In this document: in pieces, positions 51,884-60,548 of the stretch
How the letters are laid out: the number at the start of each line of letters is the position of its first letter
How positions within the stretch are numbered: position 1 is the first letter of the stretch
NCBI RefSeq assembly: GCF_017581925.1
Contig: NZ_JAGEVG010000013.1
Coordinates: forward strand, 62,001 to 126,000
DNA length: 64,000 nucleotides
DNA from: Gelidibacter pelagius
GTDB lineage: Bacteria; Bacteroidota; Bacteroidia; Flavobacteriales; Flavobacteriaceae
Direction: 5' to 3'
Made by a program: the position numbers and the translations under genes
The notes under the pieces: generated by a model
What the model was told of the DNA's origin: nothing
Databases searched by the model: none
Seen by the model: the letters and a program-made list of their open reading frames with translations, nothing else

Positions 51884-52534
51884 TTATAAGGCTTTTAACT
51901 GCGCAATGGTCTGGATTGGATTTTCGGATTTAAAAATTGAACTACCTGATACCAGCAAGTCAGCACCCACGGCAATAAGCTTTGGAGCATTGGTTAAGTC
52001 CACACCACCGTCTATTCCGATGATTGTTTTGGCGCCACTTCTCTCAATCAAATTTCGTGCGAGTTCAATTTTTCGATAGGTAGGTTCTATGAGCTTTTGT
52101 CCACCAAAACCAGGATTTACTGACATAATAAGCAGTTGGTCAATCTCCAGAATAATGGCTTCGAGATTGTTGATTGCGGTATGCGGATTGATAGCGACGC
52201 CTGCTTGCATTTCTGCTTTTTTAATAGCGAGAAGCGTGTTGTGTAAATGCGTGCAGGCTTCTAAGTGAACGATTAAAGTATCAGCACCAGCCTCTTTAAA
52301 CCGACTGATATACCGCTCTGGTTGTATGATCATTAAATGGACATCCAACGGTTTTGACGCATACTTTTTTATAGCCTTGAGTACGGGAAAACCAAAGGAC
52401 ATATTGGGAACAAAAACACCATCCATAATATCAACATGAATGCGGTCTGCATCGCTGTTGTTGAGCATTTCAATGTCTTTTGCCAGATGGGCAAAATCTC
52501 CGGATAAAATTGAAGGTGCGATAAGGGTTGACAT
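51884..52534 (-). CDS. rpe: Ribulose-phosphate 3-epimerase
   Basis: Interconverts ribulose-5-phosphate and xylulose-5-phosphate, 216 residues. The frame is open from 52654, but the family start is MSTLIAPSILSGDFAHLAKD at ATG 52534. Landmarks: DRIHVDIMDGVFVPNMSFG (metal His/Asp), LDVHLMI, LIVHLEACTHL, VNPGFGGQKLI and IGIDGGVDLTNAPKLIAVGA. First gene of the minus-strand sugar phosphate set, divergent from the permease gene. Confidence 0.95.
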   Translation of the reverse strand: MSTLIAPSILSGDFAHLAKDIEMLNNSDADRIHVDIMDGVFVPNMSFGFPVLKAIKKYASKPLDVHLMIIQPERYISRFKEAGADTLIVHLEACTHLHNTLLAIKKAEMQAGVAINPHTAINNLEAIILEIDQLLIMSVNPGFGGQKLIEPTYRKIELARNLIERSGAKTIIGIDGGVDLTNAPKLIAVGADLLVSGSSIFKSENPIQTIAQLKAL

Positions 52535-52750
52535 TTGGAATAGTTTTTCACAAGGTAAAAAAAAAGAGCTTACAAGTCGTTGATATTTAGCATAAATCGC
52601 CACCAATACGAAGGTGGGAATGCTGTAACTCTTCTTCAATGCTTTGTAATACAATTTTGATGAAAATGCCGCAACTTTACTCTATGGTTTGATAAAAAAA
52701 GAACCCCATTTATTAGCCTAAACAATACCCAAGCTAAAATCTAATCTCCC

Positions 52751-54481
52751 ATGGCAAAAAAGCTCAATCAACTGGAAGCTACTGCTATTTGCGGTAATGA
52801 CATCAGTTCCTCTTGCCTTTACGTGTCGGCCTTGGCAATTGTTTATGCCGGCCAATACGCTTGGATCTCACTTTTAATGGTGGCCACGGTATTGTTCTTC
52901 TTTAGAAAAATATATGGTGAGGTTGTGGGGGCTTTGCCCTTAAATGGTGGAGCCTACAATGCTTTGTTGAATACGACCAAGAAATCCACGGCCTCACTTG
53001 CCGCATCGTTGACGGTTTTGTCCTATATGGCAACGGCTGTGATTTCAGGAAGCGAGGCTGTAAAATACGCACATAGTATTTGGACGGTAATCCCCGTACT
53101 TCCAGTCACTATTGCTTTGCTATTGGTATTTATGGGCTTGGTCATATTGGGAATCGGTGAATCTTCAAAAGTAGCGATGATCATTTTTCTTTTTCATTTA
53201 TTATCATTGATCGTCCTTTGCAGCTTTTGTCTTATTTATTTTGTGGAAAGCGGTACAGAAACACTGGTCTCAAATTTCAAATTACCAATAGAAGGAAGTA
53301 TTTTCAGTGCTTTGTTTTTGGGGTTTTCGGCAGCAATGCTGGGGATAAGTGGTTTTGAGAGCTCTGCCAATTACGTTGAAGAACAGCAGAAAGGTGTTTT
53401 TCCGAAAACCTTACGGAATATGTGGATTGTGGTTACGGTATTCAATCCGTTGATTGCCTTTTTGGCCTTAGCGATTATTCCTATCAGTACCGTGGTGGAT
53501 TATCGGGATGCTCTACTTTCTGTCATGGGATCAACGGCTGGTGGCAATTGGCTTTCATTGCTTATCGGAATTGACGCTGCCTTGGTCTTGAGTGGCGCCG
53601 TACTGACCTCCTTTGTTGGTGTGGGTGGGTTAATGAAACGAATGGCTTTAGATAGAATCTTACCGAAATTCCTTCTAATAACGAATAGAAAAGGAAGTAA
53701 TTATTTGATTTTCATTGCATTTTTTGCCTTATGTGTATCCATTTTATTGGTCACCAAAGGCGATTTGGCAAAACTCGCAGGTGTTTATACCATTGCCTTT
53801 CTGTCCGTAATGATTTTATTCGGAATTGGAAATCTACTCTTAAAACTTAATCGCTCCCGCTTGCCAAGACCAGAAAAATCCAGCTGGCTTGGTTTGTTTA
53901 TTGGAATTTTTGCGGTGTTTGCCGCTATAATAGGCAACGTGATTTTAAATCCCCATTATTTGGCCATTTTTATGGAGTATTTAATTCCGACCCTTATCAT
54001 CGTGTTTTTTATGTTGTATAGAGTCCGTATTTACAAATTGATCTTGATCATGCTGGAATTTGCTTTTCCAGAAAAGGGCCTTGTATTTAAAAAATTGAAT
54101 CGAAAAACCAAACAGTTGCTCGATAGTGTCAATAAACAGCAATTTGTGTTTTTTACCAATCATGATAATATAGTGACCTTGAATATTGTGATTTTGTACA
54201 TCATTAATAACGAAGCCGCCAGAAGACTCAAAATCGTATCGGTTTTGGAGGCGGGAGAGATTGCCAACGTCAAACTTAAAGCGGATATAGAAACCTTAAA
54301 TAGAGCATATCCCAACATCAATGTGGAGTTTATTGAAGAACCTGGAACCTTTGGTCCTGAGAAAATAAAAGAGTTATCAAAACGTTGGAAAATCCCAACC
54401 AACTTTATGTTTATCGGTTCGCCAGGGGAAGGATTTCCATATAAAATTGAGGAATTGGGAGAAGTACGACTTATTATTTAG
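52751..54481 (+). CDS. APC-family amino acid permease-like protein with cytosolic tail
   Basis: A 576-residue membrane protein. Residues 15-440 hold about 12 hydrophobic helices; the first (ATAICGNDISSSCLYVSALA) and the sixth (LGISGFESSANYVEEQQKG) carry the unwound GxxxS-type and GFESS motifs of APC transporters. Residues 445-576 are a soluble alpha/beta domain (FVFFTNHDNIVTLNIVILYI, then KIVSVLEAGE) like the C-terminal part of some APC carriers. The substrate is unknown. Divergent from rpe. Confidence 0.85.
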   Translation: MAKKLNQLEATAICGNDISSSCLYVSALAIVYAGQYAWISLLMVATVLFFFRKIYGEVVGALPLNGGAYNALLNTTKKSTASLAASLTVLSYMATAVISGSEAVKYAHSIWTVIPVLPVTIALLLVFMGLVILGIGESSKVAMIIFLFHLLSLIVLCSFCLIYFVESGTETLVSNFKLPIEGSIFSALFLGFSAAMLGISGFESSANYVEEQQKGVFPKTLRNMWIVVTVFNPLIAFLALAIIPISTVVDYRDALLSVMGSTAGGNWLSLLIGIDAALVLSGAVLTSFVGVGGLMKRMALDRILPKFLLITNRKGSNYLIFIAFFALCVSILLVTKGDLAKLAGVYTIAFLSVMILFGIGNLLLKLNRSRLPRPEKSSWLGLFIGIFAVFAAIIGNVILNPHYLAIFMEYLIPTLIIVFFMLYRVRIYKLILIMLEFAFPEKGLVFKKLNRKTKQLLDSVNKQQFVFFTNHDNIVTLNIVILYIINNEAARRLKIVSVLEAGEIANVKLKADIETLNRAYPNINVEFIEEPGTFGPEKIKELSKRWKIPTNFMFIGSPGEGFPYKIEELGEVRLII

Positions 54482-54551
54482 CAAGTTCCTAAGTGATTTC
54501 AGATTGCATATGAGAATATTAATTGTACAGAAAGTAAATATTTACTTAATT

Positions 54552-54590
54552 TCCACCATTGGGATTTGATACCCCGAGGTTCTTGATTTC
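54552..54590 (+). repeat. Dispersed intergenic repeat, short form (copy C)
   Basis: TCCACCATTGGGATTTGATA then CCCCGAGGTTCTTGATTTC. The ends match the long copies at 9963 and 55550, but the ~80-bp middle is missing. It starts about 70 bp after the permease stop. Confidence 0.75.
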
Positions 54591-54660
54591 TCTTGCAAGG
54601 ATTAATGTCCCCGAATTTAATCGAAAATAAAAATCTTTAGATTAATAACTCCGATTTATT

Positions 54661-55458
54661 ATGGTTTATATAAGTATTATGATTGTGATCCTGATATTTG
54701 GAATTCATTTCTATCGAAAATCCAAACGGCAGACCGTCCAGCCTTTTCCTGAGCATTGGCGCCAATTGTTAACGGAAAACGTTCTTTATTATAGAAAGCT
54801 TCCTAAAGATAAACAACTTGTTTTTGAACAAAGAATGATGACGTTTTTGAGTGAGGTTTATATAGATAGCGTGCAGATGGAGATAGAAGAATTAGACAAG
54901 GTTTTAATTGCCGCAAGTGCAGTAATTCCAGTTTTTGGCTTTAAAGAATGGCATTATACTAATTTAAGTGGGATTCTTTTATATCCGGATAACTTTAATG
55001 AGGACATGCAATTTAGCGGTAAGGCTGACGATCGCCATATCGGGGGAGTCGTCGGAAACGGACGTTTTGAAAAACAAATGATCCTATCCAAGAAAGCATT
55101 ATATCACGGTTTTAAGAATTCGACTGATAAAAGTAATACTGCAATCCATGAATTTGTACATCTTATTGATAAGTTGGATGATAGGACAGATGGTGTGCCG
55201 GAACGATTATTAGAGCATCAATATACGATACCGTGGTTAAATTTAATCCACAAAGAAATGGAGGCGATAAATGACAATAAATCTGATATTCGAAAATATG
55301 GAGGCACAAACCAGGCAGAGTTTTTTGCGGTAGCTTCAGAATACTTTTTTGAGCGTCCAGATTTACTTAAAAGAAAGCATCCCGATCTTTATAAAATGTT
55401 GGTTAAATGTTTTAATCAACCACAAGGCGTTGGGAAAAACACATCAATTAATAAATGA
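54661..55458 (+). CDS. MtfA-like zinc metallopeptidase
   Basis: A 265-residue protein: one N-terminal membrane anchor (about 2-18) then an MtfA/DUF980-type peptidase domain. The zinc motif HEFVH is at 163-167 and the third ligand is probably the Glu in EFFAVASEYFFE. In E. coli MtfA binds the Mlc repressor of glucose uptake, but this membrane-bound form is more likely a general peptidase. VLIAASAVIPVFGF is the family signature. Flanked by two copies of the dispersed repeat. Confidence 0.9.
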   Translation: MVYISIMIVILIFGIHFYRKSKRQTVQPFPEHWRQLLTENVLYYRKLPKDKQLVFEQRMMTFLSEVYIDSVQMEIEELDKVLIAASAVIPVFGFKEWHYTNLSGILLYPDNFNEDMQFSGKADDRHIGGVVGNGRFEKQMILSKKALYHGFKNSTDKSNTAIHEFVHLIDKLDDRTDGVPERLLEHQYTIPWLNLIHKEMEAINDNKSDIRKYGGTNQAEFFAVASEYFFERPDLLKRKHPDLYKMLVKCFNQPQGVGKNTSINK

Positions 55459-55792
55459 ATTTATTATCATTATTATTGACGTTCCCCATCTGAGATTCTC
55501 TACATAACAATTAGCATTTTCAGCCTCTCCATAGATTATTTCCATTATTCCACCAGTGGGTTATAGTACCCAGAGGCTTGCCTGGATCGAAACGATAATT
55601 TCCTATTCATACCTCGTGGGCTTTCCCGCTCGTGCCGGTCGGACAGGCCCCGAGATTCTTGATTTGATCTTGGCAGAACTTATTATAGTTGGTTGAAATA
55701 ACCAATCCATTGTCTTATTGTTGATTTACTTGCTAAACACGTCCTAAATTGCGAGTTTTGCAAGTTATAAAAACACTATAAAGCAGAGTTTT
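55459..55792. other. Repeat-containing gap
   Basis: Spacer between the MtfA-like and DUF6642-like genes; more than a third is the long dispersed repeat (55550-55667). The remaining ~125 bp before 55793 should hold a promoter. No small gene could be supported. Confidence 0.5.
55550..55667 (+). repeat. Dispersed intergenic repeat, long form (copy D)
   Basis: Starts CCACCAGTGGGTTATAGTAC, has CCAGAGGCTTGCC and ACCTCGTGGGCTTTCCCGC in the middle and ends GGCCCCGAGATTCTTGATTT. It aligns over ~118 bp with copy A at 9963. Inner GC-rich parts could fold. Confidence 0.8.
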
Positions 55793-56356
55793 ATGGAACA
55801 TGAACAATTTATTTTCTGCCTGGAAGCCATTCCAGATGTCGATTCCGTCCATAATACCGAAGTCGTTAAAATCTTAGAGGAAATTGCACTGCAACAAGAT
55901 ATAGCAAGTATTTATAAGGCCTGCGATACCATTGAAGGGTTGGAGGAGAGCTTGAACGCACTGCTATATGACGATCATAACTTTAAAGATTATGAAATTA
56001 TCTACCTCGTCATGCCAGGAGAGGCTAACAATATAATGCTGAATGATTATTATTACAGTATTGAGGAAATAGCCGAAATTTTTGAAGGGAAAATGAAAGG
56101 TAAGGTGATCCATTTTTCAAATGATAAGATTTTGGATTTATCAGAGGAAGAATCGCAGTACTTTCTCGATGTTACCGGTGCACGCGCTATTTCAGGGTAT
56201 GGGCGAGAGATAAGAGAGATTCCAAGTTATAGAACCTTAGATCGTGCGTATTTTAGTTTATATCAAGAAAATGATGATCTAATGGAAGTGGTGGAAGAAC
56301 TTTTCAAAAAGCATTATGACCTCTGTAAATTACTTGACTTCAGATTGTATTATTAA
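55793..56356 (+). CDS. DUF6642-like soluble protein, function unknown
   Basis: A 187-residue acidic protein. It opens EQFIFCLEAIPDVDSVHNTE and has alternating strands and helices (EIIYLVMPGEANNIML, YYSIEEIAEIFEGKMKGKVI, FLDVTGARAISGYGREI). The layout (strand-helix with a GYGRE turn) recalls Bacteroidetes DUF6642 and, loosely, caspase/CHAT-like folds, but no catalytic His-Cys pair is evident. Dispersed repeats lie on both sides. Family label is tentative. Confidence 0.6.
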   Translation: MEHEQFIFCLEAIPDVDSVHNTEVVKILEEIALQQDIASIYKACDTIEGLEESLNALLYDDHNFKDYEIIYLVMPGEANNIMLNDYYYSIEEIAEIFEGKMKGKVIHFSNDKILDLSEEESQYFLDVTGARAISGYGREIREIPSYRTLDRAYFSLYQENDDLMEVVEELFKKHYDLCKLLDFRLYY

Positions 56357-56361
56357 AGCAT

Positions 56362-56400
56362 GTCCAAGTTTGCTCTTAAATAGCCCGAGGTTCTTGATTC
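56362..56400 (+). repeat. Dispersed intergenic repeat, short form (copy E)
   Basis: Degenerate 5' part (TCCAAGTTTGCTCTTAAATA) then a clear GCCCGAGGTTCTTGATT, as in the short copy C. It starts 6 bp after the stop of the DUF6642-like gene. Confidence 0.55.
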
Positions 56401-56479
56401 TCATGAATAATAAGTATTTGGATGTTCATTTTACTAATGAAAACTCAAGAGAAATCAATCACTACACAAATCCCATTCA

Positions 56480-57082
56480 CTAGGTTACAATAGTCCGAAA
56501 GGTCAAATTAATTCTCGGGGTTGTAATTTTTTTGGTAGGAGGTAAGCGGTGTAGCCAATTGGACTGCGTACTGCCTTTCATGAGCAATAAACTTCCATTT
56601 TCCAACACCACGGATACCGTTTGTTTTGTGACTTTATGTTTGAATGCAAATTTTCGAGCTGCGCCTAAACTTAACGAACCTATGGCGCCATTCTTTTTTA
56701 AATCCTTTTCATCATCGCTATGCCAAGACATGCCTTCTTCTCCAGTATGGTATAGATTAAGCAAACAGGAGTTAAAGCGTTCTCCTGATTGGTTTTCGAT
56801 AATCTGCTTTAGTTCCAGAAGTTCTTTGGTCCATGGTAAAGCGGATTTGGTGGTTTTGGAATAGGTATAAAGAAATGGTTCATCGCCATACCAGGCTACT
56901 TTGCGTTTTGTGACCATCAGTTTTCCGAAAATGATCGCCTGGTCATTTTGCCATAGAATGTTTTTCAGTAATTGATCGAAATAATGATTGGCGCTTTTAG
57001 AATCAAAGATACTTCCATAATAGTGGACGTCTCCATCAAAGGGTAGGATATTCGATATGGGCGAGTTGTTGAATAAGTCCAT
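56480..57082 (-). CDS. alkB: AlkB-type 2-oxoglutarate/Fe(II) DNA dealkylase
   Basis: A 200-residue dioxygenase of the ALKBH2/3-like group. Metal and 2-oxoglutarate ligands: His121 and Asp123 in SWHSDDE, His178 in NWLHRLPP, and Arg in TPRINLTFR (190, 196). The substrate-side motif KRKVAWYGD is also present. It repairs methylated bases in DNA or RNA by oxidative demethylation. Convergent with the DUF6642-like gene. Confidence 0.93.
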   Translation of the reverse strand: MDLFNNSPISNILPFDGDVHYYGSIFDSKSANHYFDQLLKNILWQNDQAIIFGKLMVTKRKVAWYGDEPFLYTYSKTTKSALPWTKELLELKQIIENQSGERFNSCLLNLYHTGEEGMSWHSDDEKDLKKNGAIGSLSLGAARKFAFKHKVTKQTVSVVLENGSLLLMKGSTQSNWLHRLPPTKKITTPRINLTFRTIVT

Positions 57083-57186
57083 TCTTAATGATTTTTCATT
57101 TATTGTTGCTCCGACACGGCCAATTTCGAATTGTATACAAAACTTAGATAGCTTCTACATATCACATTCGTTCGCTTCAGTACAAC

Positions 57187-57834
57187 TTAAAAAACGAGAC
57201 CTATGGCCACTCCAAAATTAAGTCCAAATCCAGTTATATTTTCATCTTCTCTTTCAAAAGATTCATCCGTATCTCCAAAAACAAAACTTGGCCCCGCGTA
57301 CGGATTTATGGAAATACTTTGTGCTACTAAAAACTGATACCCTAACAACGCCCGGACATTATATAGTTCCAAGTCTCTCTGCTTTAATCGTTCTGTGTAT
57401 AAAGCTTCAGTGTCGCCGTCTTCATCAGGCTGCTGTTCAAGAGCAGAAAAGCGTTCTTTGAATTTTATATACTGGATTGACGGTCCTATATAAAACCCTT
57501 TTGGTGCTTTATGGTCTCTCATATAATGTCTGTAATCCAAATTCACTGAAATGGTTTCTTTACGATGATGGGTATCTCGTGGATTATTCAAGGTCTTGCC
57601 AAAAAAATCAGAGTATAATTCCTGAAAATCATTGAGGTCGTGGTTATTTGTTTTACCTATTCCGAATCCAAGTTGGATTGTTGATCTGTCACTTAGGACA
57701 CGCTCATATTGCACATCGTAAATATTCGAAATGAGCAATAGCGAATTTATTTTTATAACATTTTTCTTAGACTCCTGGGCGTATTTTGTACTCGAGAACA
57801 AAAAAACGATGACAATAAAAAAGAACTTCTTCAT
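57187..57834 (-). CDS. Small outer-membrane beta-barrel protein (DUF3575-like)
   Basis: A 215-residue secreted protein with signal peptide (MKKFFFIVIVFLFSSTKYAQ, cut after YAQ). Alternating strands (VQYERVLSDRSTIQLGFGIG, then SVNLDYRHYM, KGFYIGPSIQYIKF, FGLNFGVAIGLVF) fit an 8-strand barrel ending in Phe. It resembles DUF3575/OmpX-like proteins. Role unknown. It lies 290 bp downstream of the LytTR regulator on the same strand. Confidence 0.85.
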   Translation of the reverse strand: MKKFFFIVIVFLFSSTKYAQESKKNVIKINSLLLISNIYDVQYERVLSDRSTIQLGFGIGKTNNHDLNDFQELYSDFFGKTLNNPRDTHHRKETISVNLDYRHYMRDHKAPKGFYIGPSIQYIKFKERFSALEQQPDEDGDTEALYTERLKQRDLELYNVRALLGYQFLVAQSISINPYAGPSFVFGDTDESFEREDENITGFGLNFGVAIGLVF

Positions 57835-58121
57835 GGCTCGATTGTTTATTTAACAGTTGTTTACAGGTACTTTCATTAATTATTAAGTCGATATTTACTC
57901 TAAGATAGAAAAAAATATTTTACTTTTTGAAATGAATGCGGACAGGGTAAATTCTTCAACACAAAAACAAAAGCTTATAGGGTCGCAGTTCAAGAGCGTC
58001 AAGAACATAGAATTCCTTGTTTATAAATAAACAACTATTTTTTCCGAAAACACAACATTTAGGATTGATCCTAAAGTGCACCAATAAAACTGTTTTGCCC
58101 AAATGATAAAGGCAATGGTTT

Positions 58122-58844
58122 TCACATAAAACGTTCCATAAAATCACTTTTAAATGCCCTTCCAACGGGGACTTTTATATCGTTTTCAAGAACGATTTGG
58201 TTTCCTGAAACTTTATTGATTTTGGTAGTATTGATGATATAGGACTTGTGTATTCTCATGAATTTATGTCGTGGAAGAAAATCTTCCCAATACCGTAAGG
58301 ATTCCGACGAGAGGTGTTTCTTATTCGATAGGTGTATCTCTGTGTAATCAGAATCTACCATTATAAAAATAATATCATCTGTCCTTATCCTTATATAATC
58401 GTAACCACTTTTAATATAGATTTCCTCGGAATGGGTTTTACTTTCAGTTTCAGCTTGGTGGTGTTGTAAACCTGAAGTATTTGCAGCTTTTATATCAGGT
58501 TGCATACTTAATTTTGAAATCGCTTGGATAAACCGTTGAAATGAGAAAGGTTTTAATAAATAATCAACCACATTCAATTCGTAACTTTCTAAGGCGTATT
58601 CTGAAAATGCTGTCGTTAAGATGACTTGGGGCGGATTTGGAAGCGTTTTTAAGAAATCAATCCCGGATAATTTTGGTAAATGGATGTCCAAAAACATGAC
58701 ATCTATCTTTTCTGAATTCAAGACTTGCATGGCTTCCAATGCATCGGTATAGGTGCCTACTAAATTTAGCGTACCCATATCTTCAATATATTTTTTTAAA
58801 ATGCGTTGCGCTGGCATTTGGTCTTCTATGATGATGCAGTTCAT
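58122..58844 (-). CDS. LytTR-type response regulator
   Basis: A 240-residue regulator. Receiver domain (1-120) has Asp53 in VMFLDIHLPKLSG and Lys in YLLKPFSFQRF. The C-terminal LytTR DNA-binding domain (about 145-238) shows IYIKSGYDYIRIRTDDIIFI and HKFMRIHKSYIINTTKINKV. It overlaps the kinase gene upstream by 4 bp. Likely targets are neighbours such as the DoxX/TonB unit or the outer-membrane protein gene, though no repeat pair typical of LytTR sites was found. Confidence 0.94.
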   Translation of the reverse strand: MNCIIIEDQMPAQRILKKYIEDMGTLNLVGTYTDALEAMQVLNSEKIDVMFLDIHLPKLSGIDFLKTLPNPPQVILTTAFSEYALESYELNVVDYLLKPFSFQRFIQAISKLSMQPDIKAANTSGLQHHQAETESKTHSEEIYIKSGYDYIRIRTDDIIFIMVDSDYTEIHLSNKKHLSSESLRYWEDFLPRHKFMRIHKSYIINTTKINKVSGNQIVLENDIKVPVGRAFKSDFMERFM

Positions 58845-59860
58845 ATGACTTGGGTTTTACTTAAATCGATGGTCAGGTCAACAATGTAAAGGTTATTTTT
58901 AGTGTCAATTTTTAGAGTATGACATTTCGGATAAATCAATTCCAAACGTTTTCTGACATTTTCCAAGCCTATTCCGTTATCCAGACTTTGGGTGTTGCTC
59001 TGTTTCAAATACGTATTGTGGCAGATAAAATGTAGAATTCCATTTTCGCAAACTTTAATGTCAATAAAAATAGAAATATTTTTGGACTGACTTGAAACGC
59101 TATGTTTAAACGCATTTTCGATAAATACTGAAAGTATCAAGGGCGCTATTCTATAATTGGATGGTATATTGCCAATTTCAAAAGTAACCTCTCCACGTCC
59201 TTCCACTTGAAGTTTGCTCAACATAACATAGTTTTCAATATGTTCCATTTCTTTTTTAAGCGGGACAAATGGAGCTTGACATTCATACAGCATATAACGT
59301 AAAACCGAAGAAAGCTCTAAAATAATTTCGGGTGTTTTGGGCGATTGTTCAACGGCATGGGCATACAGATTGTTCATATTGTTAAACAGAAAATGAGGAT
59401 TGATCTGCGATTTAAGAAATTGCAATTCGCTTTCCTTGACCGAATTCCTCAATTCAATGACCTCCTGTTGTTTAGTTAAGGCATCCCACGCAAATTTAAA
59501 ACCCACCAAAATTGTAATGGTTGGCATCGTACTCAATAAATTATAAAATACACCCAAGAATTTTCTTCCTCTCGTGTCTGGATAAAAGATTTGCTCTAAA
59601 AATGCTTCTTCCACAAAAATTACTAAAGCAATAGTCACAAGCGTGTAAATGGCAAATTCCAAATATCTGTTATGATAAAGAAAGCGCGGCAATAAGGCAT
59701 AATTGATAATGAGTGCCGCTAGTGCATAGTTGAGGAAGAAATAAATTTGGTAGAATTCGATTCCTGGTAAGCGTCTGTCAAACCCAAAAAAAACAAATAC
59801 CAAAACATTTAGAATGATCTGAAAGACAAGCTCCTTTAAATTTAGATGTGATGTGGACAT
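58841..59860 (-). CDS. LytS/YehU-type sensor histidine kinase
   Basis: A 339-residue membrane kinase. Four to five hydrophobic segments (about 11-28, 37-57, 67-86, 103-123), then the His_kinase motif LKSQINPHFLFNNMNNLYAH with His156 as phospho-acceptor, and a HATPase domain with VFIENAFKHS and DNGIGLENVRKRLELIY. It overlaps its LytTR partner (ATGA). The signal is unknown; the lack of a periplasmic domain suggests sensing within the membrane. Divergent from DoxX. Confidence 0.94.
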   Translation of the reverse strand: MSTSHLNLKELVFQIILNVLVFVFFGFDRRLPGIEFYQIYFFLNYALAALIINYALLPRFLYHNRYLEFAIYTLVTIALVIFVEEAFLEQIFYPDTRGRKFLGVFYNLLSTMPTITILVGFKFAWDALTKQQEVIELRNSVKESELQFLKSQINPHFLFNNMNNLYAHAVEQSPKTPEIILELSSVLRYMLYECQAPFVPLKKEMEHIENYVMLSKLQVEGRGEVTFEIGNIPSNYRIAPLILSVFIENAFKHSVSSQSKNISIFIDIKVCENGILHFICHNTYLKQSNTQSLDNGIGLENVRKRLELIYPKCHTLKIDTKNNLYIVDLTIDLSKTQVI

Positions 59861-60098
59861 TTTAAAAGTTATTTCATAAAAGTAAGTAATTCATAGGATT
59901 ATAGCTTAACGAAACGCATCATCAACCATCTGAACACCGCAAACAGCATAATTATACCTCTAAACGGAGATATGCTTTTCACGGTAGAAGTTCTGTCGTT
60001 TGGATGAAAATATTTTCCTGCCCGCGATGCTAGTAGTTTCTTTGTTCCATCAAATTAATTAAAACAATTGTAATCATCATTAATTAATACACGCAAAA

Positions 60099-60521
60099 AT
60101 GAAATCCGTAGAAAAATTCACTTTCAATGATTTAGGTCTCTTAATTTTAAGATTGTTCCTTGGATTAACAATGTTATTCGCTCATGGCCTCGGAAAATGG
60201 GGACGGTTGTTTGGTGGTGGTGAAATCCAGTTTAGGGATCCGTTAGGGGTTGGAGACACCACCTCGTTAGGCTTGGCTGTTTTTGCTGAAGTTATCTGTA
60301 GCATATTATTGGTTTTCGGATTAATGACCCGCTGGGCATTATTACCACTTATCATAACCATGTTGGTTGCGACATTTATCGTTCATAGCGCAGACCCATT
60401 TGGGGTGATGGAGAAAGCGATGCTTTATGGGGTTGGCTATATTACAATATTCCTGACAGGTCCAGGCAAATATTCGGTTGATTACTACTTGAAAAATAAA
60501 AGAGCAGTTGTCAAGTCGTAA
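60099..60521 (+). CDS. DoxX-family membrane protein
   Basis: A 140-residue protein with four membrane helices. DoxX pattern: LLILRLFLGLTMLFAHGLGK, then FAEVICSILLVFGLMTRWA, LLPLIITMLVATFIVH and YGVGYITIFLTGPGKYSVD. Members act in thiol or redox stress or as subunits of quinone-linked systems; role here unknown. It sits 27 bp before the TonB-linked protein gene and divergent from the LytS kinase. Confidence 0.92.
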   Translation: MKSVEKFTFNDLGLLILRLFLGLTMLFAHGLGKWGRLFGGGEIQFRDPLGVGDTTSLGLAVFAEVICSILLVFGLMTRWALLPLIITMLVATFIVHSADPFGVMEKAMLYGVGYITIFLTGPGKYSVDYYLKNKRAVVKS

Positions 60522-60548
60522 AACGATCAGATAATAAAAACTAAATTT

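Noticed and set aside
57956-58165. Minus-strand ORF past the end of the LytTR gene
   Set aside because: It overlaps the end of the regulator in another frame; composition is not protein-like.
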